Of a DNA stretch of 64,000 bases, positions 55,665 through 62,996 are shown in pieces. The notes beneath the pieces are model-generated. The model saw only the letters and a list, made by a program, of their open reading frames with translations. It was not told where the DNA came from and did not search any database. The position numbers and the translations under genes are program-made. Origin of the DNA: DAORHV01 sp964448405 (lineage in GTDB: Bacteria > Patescibacteriota > Gracilibacteria > Peribacterales > Peribacteraceae); the NCBI GenBank assembly GCA_964448405.1, contig CAYUVW010000002.1, positions 1-64,000 of the forward strand, in the 5' to 3' direction. The number at the start of each line of letters is the position of its first letter. The first letter of the stretch is position 1.

Positions 55665-56273
55665 CTAGCACGTTGTTGCATGTTCCGCAGCATCGGACTG
55701 CTTGCGCAGCGTATTGAAGATGAGTGCGGCACGCGCGCCTTCGCGCGGATACACGATGCCGCCGAACGTATCGGATGCACCATCCTGAATGCCATGGACG
55801 TACTCACGCACCTCTCCGCTCATGACATACAAGTCGCCGGGGCGCACTCGCAATCGGGCGGCAATGCAGTCCCCCAGCCTGCGACGGAACTCCACGACGC
55901 AACCTGCTCCGAGCGTCAGAATGGCAGCCTGATCAATTTCCTCCCGATCGATATGATCCGGTATACCCTTGCCAACTCGGTACCATTTCACATGAGTGAT
56001 GCGATTCCCTCCGCTAAGGATGCCGAGCGCCGCCACCCTGGCTTCCATGGCGATGAGTTCCGGTGGCGAGAGATGCGGCAACACCAAATCAATATCGCAA
56101 TGGTCTTCCCGCATCAGGCGGCGTCTGCGGCGCTTGCGCAGTGCATCGACCAATGCCTGTTGTTCAGCTGGCGATACGAACCCCGGAATATGCAATAAAC
56201 CCGGCAGGGCCGGACCTTCCAGGAATTCTGGCAAGACCGCGGGCTGGTGTGGTGGGGAACCGGGAATGTTCAT
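55665..56273 (-). CDS. AlkB-like 2OG-Fe(II) oxygenase
   Basis: A 202-residue protein. LLHIPGFVSPAEQQALVDAL is the AlkB N-terminal pattern, DHIDRE carries HxD, GAGCVVEFRRR and RPGDLYVMSGEVREYVHGI carry the distal His, and RAALIFNTLRK the 2OG-binding Arg. AlkB enzymes oxidatively demethylate bases in DNA or RNA. It sits 11 bp upstream of the rRNA methyltransferase, so the two are likely co-transcribed. I start at the second ATG (56273). Confidence 0.8.
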   Translation of the reverse strand: MNIPGSPPHQPAVLPEFLEGPALPGLLHIPGFVSPAEQQALVDALRKRRRRRLMREDHCDIDLVLPHLSPPELIAMEARVAALGILSGGNRITHVKWYRVGKGIPDHIDREEIDQAAILTLGAGCVVEFRRRLGDCIAARLRVRPGDLYVMSGEVREYVHGIQDGASDTFGGIVYPREGARAALIFNTLRKQSDAAEHATTC

Positions 56274-56315
56274 GGGTCGGACATCCAAGCAGGCCAAAAG
56301 CCTTATGGCAAGTAC

Positions 56316-57389
56316 TTAACGCAGGGCGCTCGCATCCACGACCCGGTCAAAACGGCGCCCGTTGATCATGAGCGTGGGGATTTTGATCGTGCGTACTTTC
56401 TCCTCCACGATCATGCGTTGTTCGGCCAGCGAGTGTGCGACTTCATGCGAAGCGGCAAGCGTGGCAATGCGCTGCACTTGCGCTTCGTTGTAACCCACCT
56501 CACGCGCAAGTATCTGCAGCTGTGCTTCAGCCTGGGTTGCGGTAAAGCCGATCACGAATTTTTCTTGCATGGAGACAGTTGCACCGGATGCGGTATCGGC
56601 GAAAATCGCTTCCAATAAGCGCCAGTCGCCGCCAATGCCGCCGCTGTTACTCAGCGGTACGAGTTTTGCAGCCTCTATATACGACGCCATCAGCGTAGAG
56701 TGCGGGAACTTCGTGCCGCCTTCGGGCAGTGGAATGGGGTACAGCAAATAACTGACGTTGTGCGTATCCAGTGCACCGGCAGTCTCGAGATTTTTCGTGA
56801 CCTTGCGGCAGAATTGGCAACTGGGATCGATGATTTCCAATGCGTACGGCTTGGCAGCATCGCGTGCACGGGCAAAGGTGACAGTCGGTCCGAAGTACTG
56901 CGTCGGCTCCCACGTTTTCAAGCGATCGGGAATGCGCGACAGCGTGTCGGCGAATCCTGTAATCGGTGCCATGGCCCACTCCCCAAGCTTGTTGCGGGCA
57001 ATGGCATCGCCAAGCGACAACGACGCTTGCTGCACACCGCACGCTTCGCCGGACAACGAGCACGATTCGGCGCTGCTGGGATCGCAGGTGTCGTACACCC
57101 ACAGGTTCAAACCGGAATTGGCAACCGCGACAAGGCTCCAAATGCTCAGTGCAACGAACGCAAATGCGAACCAATCAAGCGAGCGGTCGATGGGGCGAAC
57201 CAGCGCAGGCCAGCGCACGACGACTTTGGCCAGAATGCGTGCTTTCAATTCATCGCCGAATGCAATGTCGCATGGACGAAAGGTGACGCGTCGCCACACG
57301 CAGTACCATGCTTTGCCGGCCAGCGGCCGGTAGCGTGCCGAGAACAAGGCCAGCACTGCGAAGACGATGAAGGCGGCTATACAAAACAT
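56316..57389 (-). CDS. Membrane-anchored DsbA/thioredoxin-like protein
   Basis: A 357-residue protein with a first helix (1-17), a short cytosolic loop, a second helix (about 72-93), then a periplasmic thioredoxin fold with ALEIIDPSCQFCRKVTKNL (CxxC) near 188 and cis-Pro in IPTLMING near 340. The N-terminal block (RYRPLAGKAWYCVWRRVTFRPCDIAFGDELKARI) recalls a membrane module I associate with Patescibacteria and some archaea. Extra Cys pairs (YDTCDPSSAESCSLSGEAC) suggest disulfide exchange. It is coupled to the PLP gene (2 bp apart). Confidence 0.75.
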   Translation of the reverse strand: MFCIAAFIVFAVLALFSARYRPLAGKAWYCVWRRVTFRPCDIAFGDELKARILAKVVVRWPALVRPIDRSLDWFAFAFVALSIWSLVAVANSGLNLWVYDTCDPSSAESCSLSGEACGVQQASLSLGDAIARNKLGEWAMAPITGFADTLSRIPDRLKTWEPTQYFGPTVTFARARDAAKPYALEIIDPSCQFCRKVTKNLETAGALDTHNVSYLLYPIPLPEGGTKFPHSTLMASYIEAAKLVPLSNSGGIGGDWRLLEAIFADTASGATVSMQEKFVIGFTATQAEAQLQILAREVGYNEAQVQRIATLAASHEVAHSLAEQRMIVEEKVRTIKIPTLMINGRRFDRVVDASALR

Positions 57390-57391
57390 GG

Positions 57392-58612
57392 TTACGCGCT
57401 GAGGATACGGGAAAGAATTGCGGCCAGACGATCTACCTGCTCAGGTGTATTTTGCAACCCGAGTGAGAGCCGCACCAGCGGCGGGAGCTTGCGACGATGC
57501 GCCAATTCGTAGTGGCAGCAGAAGTGTCCGCTGCGACACATGACTCCGGCTTCATCCAGGAACAGCGCCAAACGATGCGCATCGATGCCGTCGGCCCATA
57601 GGCTGACGATAGGACTGGCGGATGCATTCACCACATGTGCCTTGGGTATGTTCTTCAACGCTGCAAACAGACGCTCGGCCAATGCCGATTCATAGGCGTC
57701 GCGCGTTGTTCCGTCGCGCTTCCAGCCGTTCAGCCAATCGATTGCTTTGCGCAAGCCCACAATGCCGCCCCAGTTCTGCAAACCGAGCTCAAGTGCGGCA
57801 TGCTCTTGTTCCGTATCGCCGAGCAACGACGTGGCACTGTCACGATCGACATCGGATACCGTTCCCCCGCCGACAAGGAAGTACTCCAGTGAACGCAGTA
57901 ACGTACGACGAATCACAACGAAACCGATGCTTGGTCCGTACATTTTATGACCCGATCCGAACAATGCATCGAACTCCACGCCCTGTAACGAACCCAGCCC
58001 GTGAGCGAATGTTTGTGCTGCATCCAGAAGCAAGATTCCCCCGCCGGCATGCACATCAGCCGCCAGCTGCTTGGCATTCGGCAAACCGCGTCCGTCGATA
58101 TTCGACGTGGTATTCACCAAAACAACCGCATCGCGCAGCTGTCCGGCTTCGTACAGCAACGATCCGTCCTCGGCACGCTCCAATACCAGTCGTTCGGCAG
58201 CGTGACGCTTGGCCCATGTTTGCGACGGCAAGAACACCGAGTTGTGTTCAATGGTCGAGGTGACGATTCGGGTAAAGCGCTTCTGCGGCAACTGCTGCAA
58301 CACGATATTAATGCCGTACGTCGTGTTCAGCGTGAACGCCACCGCATACTCTTTGGACGACACACCCAGCATGTCGAGAATGCCGGCACGCGCAGCTTGG
58401 ACCTCTGCATCGACCGTGCGCCCCCAACCGTATTTCACGCGTCCGCCGCAGGCGTTGTTTTGTGTGTAGTACGCGGACTCGGCATCGATAACACACTGCG
58501 GTCGCAATGTTTGGCAGGCGGTATCCGCATAGATTTTTCCGGCAGGCAGGTAGCCGAAATCAACATCCGAAGAAGTCGGCTTTGCCGAGCGTTTGGCAGA
58601 GAACAGTCCCAT
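57392..58612 (-). CDS. Class V aminotransferase-fold PLP enzyme (cysteine desulfurase-like)
   Basis: A 406-residue protein. YADTACQTLRPQCVIDA, STIEHNSVFLP (His), ILLLDAAQT (Asp) and FGSGHKMYGPSIGF (Schiff-base Lys) match the SufS/CsdA/IscS fold. A late Cys cluster (AGVMCRSGHFCCHYELAH) resembles the mobile cysteine loop of desulfurases. It could be a desulfurase, selenocysteine lyase or related enzyme. The minus-strand -10 AATAAT lies 6 nt before the ATG. It is followed 2 bp later by the thioredoxin-like gene. Confidence 0.8.
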   Translation of the reverse strand: MGLFSAKRSAKPTSSDVDFGYLPAGKIYADTACQTLRPQCVIDAESAYYTQNNACGGRVKYGWGRTVDAEVQAARAGILDMLGVSSKEYAVAFTLNTTYGINIVLQQLPQKRFTRIVTSTIEHNSVFLPSQTWAKRHAAERLVLERAEDGSLLYEAGQLRDAVVLVNTTSNIDGRGLPNAKQLAADVHAGGGILLLDAAQTFAHGLGSLQGVEFDALFGSGHKMYGPSIGFVVIRRTLLRSLEYFLVGGGTVSDVDRDSATSLLGDTEQEHAALELGLQNWGGIVGLRKAIDWLNGWKRDGTTRDAYESALAERLFAALKNIPKAHVVNASASPIVSLWADGIDAHRLALFLDEAGVMCRSGHFCCHYELAHRRKLPPLVRLSLGLQNTPEQVDRLAAILSRILSA

Positions 58613-58658
58613 GACTCCATTATTGTGCCACGAATTTCATCCGATGTATTGCCTTACA

Positions 58659-59825
58659 CTACGCCGGGTTGCTTTCGGGGATATCCACATCGGCCAAGCG
58701 CACGGCATTCCACCGAATGCGTCCGGGTGGGAACGTGGTGTACCCGCTCAAGATGCTGGCTGGCGCATGCGTATCACGGTATTGCTCGAACTCCTCCGGC
58801 GTCACATCGGCATACAGCAGGCTTGCGTCAGGACCTACGGCATACTGATGCAATACATCACTCAAGTCTGGTGTGGCCATTTGCCCCGTTGCGCGTCCGC
58901 GCAGTTCGCCGAAACGAAGGATTTCGTCCTCGGTCATGGACTCCCAATGCACGTCATCGCGAAAGAATGCCTGAAACTCCTGCTGCTCTGCAGGCGTGAG
59001 TGGCGCGCGTTCTACATACGGACCAACGATGCCGCGAAACATCCGAATGTGTCCTGCTGCCACGGGTGGCAATGCTTCGCGGATTCGCGCCTCGCGGCGT
59101 AAGCCGGCTTTCAGGCCTTCATCGCGCTGATGCCGTATGGCATCGGGGTGTTCAGAGATCAGCCAGAATTCGTAATCACGACCTGCGAATTCAACGAAAA
59201 ATCCGTCTTCGGTGTAATACACGGCGGCACCCAAGTCATCGAGCGCCTGCGACAACGGCTCGGCATCGGGAGGCTGCCAATAGCAATAGCGTCCGCCTTC
59301 CATTTGTTCGTGAAATCGCAGGTGATAGCGCTGCCAAAGCTCTCGTCCGGGACCGTTGAAAAAGCGTCGCGCTTCACGCGCCTGCTGCGACCCCTGGAAG
59401 AACCACTGCGTTTGGCGGCCGTCGGCCAAGGGAATAACGAAATCGATGTTATCGGCGTAATCGACATGACGAACGAAGCCGATACCAAGGGCACGCAACT
59501 CGGCAATCACCTGCTGTATACGCACATCCCGAGAGTCGCCATAGCGATTGCGCGCATAGGTGAACTGACATCCTAACTCGTTCGCCCCAGCGCATTCCAC
59601 GTCACATACCGAAGCTGCGGCAAACTGTTGCGCCAGCGGCAGCAATGACTCCGGTGTGGGAGTAGGCCATTGCAGTGTTGCATTCACATCCACCGGTACA
59701 GCCCCAAGGAGTGAGCGATACTGCTCTGCCATGGCAGCGATGAGATCGTGGTGTCCGACCTCCAGCGCAAGAGGCGGAGACGTAGTGTCGATTTCGCCAA
59801 CGTTAGGTTGATTTTTCGACTGCAT
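58659..59825 (-). CDS. Hypothetical soluble protein (388 aa)
   Basis: A 388-residue protein rich in aromatic and charged residues, with no signal or membrane segment and three Cys near the start (VCDVECAGANELGCQFTYARNR). A C-terminal segment (GHIRMFRGIVGPYVERAPLTP, LLYADVTPEEFEQYRDTHA) is loosely like ADP-ribosyltransferase-type folds, but the full R-S-E set is not visible. The promoter TTGTCT-17-TATAAT ends 10 nt before the ATG. No family recognised. Confidence 0.55.
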   Translation of the reverse strand: MQSKNQPNVGEIDTTSPPLALEVGHHDLIAAMAEQYRSLLGAVPVDVNATLQWPTPTPESLLPLAQQFAAASVCDVECAGANELGCQFTYARNRYGDSRDVRIQQVIAELRALGIGFVRHVDYADNIDFVIPLADGRQTQWFFQGSQQAREARRFFNGPGRELWQRYHLRFHEQMEGGRYCYWQPPDAEPLSQALDDLGAAVYYTEDGFFVEFAGRDYEFWLISEHPDAIRHQRDEGLKAGLRREARIREALPPVAAGHIRMFRGIVGPYVERAPLTPAEQQEFQAFFRDDVHWESMTEDEILRFGELRGRATGQMATPDLSDVLHQYAVGPDASLLYADVTPEEFEQYRDTHAPASILSGYTTFPPGRIRWNAVRLADVDIPESNPA

Positions 59826-59835
59826 TCTAAAGAAT

Positions 59836-59864
59836 ATTATACAATAATTTTTCAATAAAGACAA
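59836..59864 (-). promoter_or_regulatory. Promoter of the 388-aa hypothetical gene
   Basis: Minus strand -35 TTGTCT (59859-59864), 17 bp, -10 TATAAT (59836-59841), then 10 nt to the ATG at 59825. Confidence 0.6.
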
Positions 59865-59962
59865 TAAGCAACGCGCTGGCAGACCGCAAGACAAAGCCAA
59901 AAATCTTCTTAATCCGGTCTTTATCCTCACTGCTTACGATGACGCTGTTTTCCCCGCATTCC

Positions 59963-60133
59963 ATGTCGTTCTCACTTCGTACGCTGGGCATTACCATCGC
60001 CTCCGCAGTCGTCATCATCGCCGCCAACGCATCGATCTACGCTCATGCAACAAATACCGGCGAGCACATGAGCCGGCAAGAAGCGCAATCGAACGGCAAC
60101 CCCGTGCATATCGTGGTGCACCAGATCATCTAG
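59963..60133 (+). CDS. Small exported or membrane peptide (56 aa)
   Basis: A 56-residue protein with one long hydrophobic segment (LGITIASAVVIIAANASIYA) followed by a short polar tail (NTGEHMSRQEAQSNGNPVHI). It reads like a signal peptide with a 20-25 residue mature part or a single-helix membrane peptide. An earlier ATG at 59939 adds eight residues. It is divergent from the preceding gene. Confidence 0.5.
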   Translation: MSFSLRTLGITIASAVVIIAANASIYAHATNTGEHMSRQEAQSNGNPVHIVVHQII

Positions 60134-60169
60134 GTGCCGTACTGCTGGCACGCGGCCACAAGGCTGCTG

Positions 60170-60175
60170 TAGCAT
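60170..60175 (+). promoter_or_regulatory. -10 element, leaderless start of the PH-like gene
   Basis: TAGCAT, 6 nt, ATG 60182. Confidence 0.5.
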
Positions 60176-60181
60176 GACGTC

Positions 60182-60787
60182 ATGCAGTTCTTCGCACTGG
60201 AAACCAGCATCGAGAAAATCCGAAAGCGCTACTTGGACCCGGGCGATCAGCTGATCCTTACGACGCAGTTTCATCCGCTGAAATTCTGGCTCTCGGTCTT
60301 GTGGCAAGTGCTGATCGGCATTGTGCTGATCACGTTGGCGGTCCTGGCATACGAATACACGCCGATCACGCTGGAATGGGACATTGGCGTGACGGCAGTG
60401 CTCTTCATTCCATTCGTGCTGTGGCCTGCGCTCAAACGCTACGTTGAGTGGCGCTACGATTTCATCGACGTTCTTGCCGACAAAGTCATCATCGTGGACC
60501 AAGGAACCATCTTTCGGCAAACCGTGAAGCAGATCAACTTGGAAAACTTCGCCAGCGTCGAAGCCGAGACGCAGCTCTTGAACCTGTTCCCATTCGGACG
60601 AGTGCGTTTCAGCCTGAAGGAAGGAGAGGGTGCAGCAATCGTGCTGAACTTCATTCCGCACGCCTCAGATGTCGCCGACACCATCGCCGATGCCGTCTCG
60701 CATTACCATCGCCGCCGAGAATTGCATCATACGGCCCCGGCAGCGACGGCGCCTGCTGCACCGGCTATCGCGCCGGAACAAAAGTAA
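60182..60787 (+). CDS. Bacterial PH domain membrane protein (YdbS/YdbT-like)
   Basis: A 201-residue protein with two transmembrane helices (about 36-60 and 68-86) and a bPH2 domain: RYDFIDVLADKVIIVDQGTIFRQTVKQINLENFASVEAE and FGRVRFSLKEGEGAAIVLNFIPHASDVADTIADAV. It ends in an Ala/Pro tail. The bPH2 family sits at the membrane and is thought to bind lipids. A convergent hairpin follows. Confidence 0.85.
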   Translation: MQFFALETSIEKIRKRYLDPGDQLILTTQFHPLKFWLSVLWQVLIGIVLITLAVLAYEYTPITLEWDIGVTAVLFIPFVLWPALKRYVEWRYDFIDVLADKVIIVDQGTIFRQTVKQINLENFASVEAETQLLNLFPFGRVRFSLKEGEGAAIVLNFIPHASDVADTIADAVSHYHRRRELHHTAPAATAPAAPAIAPEQK

Positions 60788-60841
60788 ACGCTCTCAAGAT
60801 TGAGGCATGCGAGGAAGCAGGCGGCATTGCTCAGAGCGTTT
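60786..60841. terminator. Convergent hairpin between the PH-like gene and rlmH
   Basis: AAACGCTCT (60786-60794) pairs with AGAGCGTTT (60833-60841) around a 38-base loop. It lies between stops and is usable in both directions. Confidence 0.5.
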
Positions 60842-61284
60842 TAGTGGTGATACCCGCTCCCGGCCAAAATGCCGTGCGCGCGATACAGCTGTTCGACGAA
60901 CACCAGCTGCGCCAGTTCATGCGTGAAGGTCATGCTGCTGAGCGCGATGGAATCGAGCTTCTTCGCCCGCAACGCATCGGAGAAGCCATACGCGCCACCA
61001 ATGACGAACGTCACCGTTTGGCCGCGGTCGCGGTGGAGCCCAAGCCAGCCTGCGAATTGTGTGGAATCCATTTCTCGTCCGCGTTCATCGAGCAGCACTA
61101 CCTTGCCCTCCGCTTTTTCAACGGCCGCCTGAATGCGCTCGTCCTCTTCTTCGGACCGGCCGGCTGTGAGTACCTTGGGACGGAAATCGCACAAATGCGA
61201 AAGACGTTCGGTATACAGATCACAACCTTCTTTAATCCACGAGGTTTTAATTTTGCCGACGGTGACGAGGTGGATGCGGTGCAC
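60841..61284 (-). CDS. rlmH: 23S rRNA (pseudouridine1915-N3)-methyltransferase
   Basis: A 147-residue SPOUT enzyme: HRIHLVTVGKIKTSWIKEGCDLYTERL at the start, VLLDERGREMDSTQFAGWL in the middle and TVTFVIGGAYGFSDALRAKKLDSIALSSMTFTHELAQLVFVEQLYRAHGILAGSGYHH as the knotted SAM site. The C-terminal YHH is typical. I start at GTG 61284 because TACCCT (61291-61296) lies 6 nt before it; the ATG at 61287 would have a 3-nt gap. Confidence 0.93.
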   Translation of the reverse strand: MHRIHLVTVGKIKTSWIKEGCDLYTERLSHLCDFRPKVLTAGRSEEEDERIQAAVEKAEGKVVLLDERGREMDSTQFAGWLGLHRDRGQTVTFVIGGAYGFSDALRAKKLDSIALSSMTFTHELAQLVFVEQLYRAHGILAGSGYHH

Positions 61285-61391
61285 CATGGAAGGGTACGTC
61301 CAAGATGCGAAGCAGCCAAGCGCCAGAATCTCGTCGGACGGCACTCGAGACAATTATGAGATACGAAAACGATGAGGTACAGTCGCGCTGA

Positions 61392-62975
61392 TTGAGCACC
61401 GATCACCCAAAGCGTTCACGATTCCCCTGGTTTGTATCCGCGGCATGCGCCGGCGTGTATTTGGCGGTGCAACTTTCATTGCTTGAAACATACGGAGCCG
61501 TGTGGGATGAGCCGCTGCACCGTGGTTGGGCCCTGGATTTCCTGCGATGGTGGCAGACGAATGACTGGTCGATTATCGAAGGAATGCCGGGGCTGGGCAT
61601 GCACTATGGGCCGCTCTACTACGTGGCAAACAGCTTCGTAACAGGCATTGCGCACGGTTGGTTCAACCTGTCGTTCGTTGCTGCAAACCATGTGCTCGGG
61701 GTGCTCATGACAAGCCTGTGCGTCTGGATGGTCTTTGAATTCGCTCAAGATCTTTTCGATAAGCGTGTGGCGATGGCGTCCACATTATTCTTTGTCTTGT
61801 ATCCGCCGCTCATCGCACATGCACACTACAACGTGAAGGACGTCCCGCTCATGGTGGCGGTCACGGGAGCACTATGGCTATCGCATAGGGCACTGGAACG
61901 CAAAAGCATGGGCTACGCGGCCGGAGCGGGTGCGCTCTTCGGCGCGGCTTTGGCGATCAAGGTGTCGGCCCTGTTGGTTCTTCCGATTCCTCTCATCGGA
62001 CTTGCGATGCAGTACATACCAAAGGAAAAACGCGTCACGTTGGGCAAGATTCTCCGTCGAGATGGAGTCAGAATCCTTGGCAGCTTGGCACTGTTTACCG
62101 CATGCATGCTGCTCACTATGATCGTGCTCTGGCCGACAGCATGGCACGACATCCTTCTCCCGTTACGATCGCTCGATGTGTTTCGAGGCCAGCACTTCTG
62201 GAATGCAAATGCACTCTATCTTGGGAGCAAGTACCCGTGGGGACTGACGCCATGGCACTACATTCCCGTGAGCTTTCTGATTGCAACGCCAACCGTAACG
62301 CTCATGGCCGCACTCGTAGGCGCGCTGCTTCCATGCATTTCGAATAGGGAGCGACACAAATGGCGCTCCACGGTCTGGGTGCTGCTGTGGGTGCTCATAC
62401 CGATTGCGCTCACCATGCGCAGCGACCTTGTTCGCTACAACGGCATGCGACAATTCTTCTTCTGCGTTCCAGCCGTCGCCATACTTGCAGGTTCAGGACT
62501 CGATGCAATCATGCGGGGTCTTCGGGCAAAACAGGCGCTGCAGCGACTCAGGCTGCCCGCTATTGTCGCTACGCTTTTCGTCCTTTCCCTCTTCAGTGAA
62601 ATCGCTGTTGTTCATCCCTATGAAGGGTCATATACGAATGACGCCATCCGAACGCTTTCCAGTCCACGAAAAATACAGACAATGTTTGATATTGAGTATT
62701 GGGGATCAACCTACAAAGAAGGCCTGGAATGGCTGGAAAAAAATGCGCCGCCATCTTCAACGATCTGCGTTCATTTTGCAGAAGGAGTCATAGATTGGTA
62801 TGCAGTCCGCCCCGACTTGCGCTTCGCCTGCAACGAAGAATCCGCGTACACCATGTTCGTTGCCAGCTATCCAGCGGGAGCTCCTGGCGTGGATCAGCAT
62901 GAATTTGACGGGCGCACACCGGTATTCAGCGTGCAGCGATACGGCGTACAACTCATGAAAATTTACAAACACTGA
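61392..62975 (+). CDS. GT39-type (ArnT/PMT-like) membrane glycosyltransferase
   Basis: A 527-residue protein with ten or more transmembrane helices. The first extracytoplasmic loop has ETYGAVWDEPLH, the DE motif of GT39/GT83 enzymes, followed by LGMHYGPLYYVANSF and LYPPLIAHAHYNVKDVPLMVAVTGALWL. Such enzymes move a sugar from a polyprenyl phosphate carrier to lipid or protein outside the membrane. The start appears to be TTG 61392, 8 nt after TACAGT (61378-61383). The polar C-terminus (about 430-527) carries an external domain. Confidence 0.78.
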   Translation: MSTDHPKRSRFPWFVSAACAGVYLAVQLSLLETYGAVWDEPLHRGWALDFLRWWQTNDWSIIEGMPGLGMHYGPLYYVANSFVTGIAHGWFNLSFVAANHVLGVLMTSLCVWMVFEFAQDLFDKRVAMASTLFFVLYPPLIAHAHYNVKDVPLMVAVTGALWLSHRALERKSMGYAAGAGALFGAALAIKVSALLVLPIPLIGLAMQYIPKEKRVTLGKILRRDGVRILGSLALFTACMLLTMIVLWPTAWHDILLPLRSLDVFRGQHFWNANALYLGSKYPWGLTPWHYIPVSFLIATPTVTLMAALVGALLPCISNRERHKWRSTVWVLLWVLIPIALTMRSDLVRYNGMRQFFFCVPAVAILAGSGLDAIMRGLRAKQALQRLRLPAIVATLFVLSLFSEIAVVHPYEGSYTNDAIRTLSSPRKIQTMFDIEYWGSTYKEGLEWLEKNAPPSSTICVHFAEGVIDWYAVRPDLRFACNEESAYTMFVASYPAGAPGVDQHEFDGRTPVFSVQRYGVQLMKIYKH

Positions 62976-62996
62976 ACGCCAACGATGTCGACAGAC

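Noticed and set aside
54517..55668. 383-aa plus-strand ORF opposite the RlmI-like gene
   Set aside because: Shadow frame; the minus strand encodes the SAM loop and catalytic motif of an rRNA methyltransferase.
58659..59825. ADP-ribosyltransferase assignment for the 388-aa protein
   Set aside because: Only a loose MFRG and YADVTPEEF resemblance; the R-S-E catalytic set cannot be placed with confidence.
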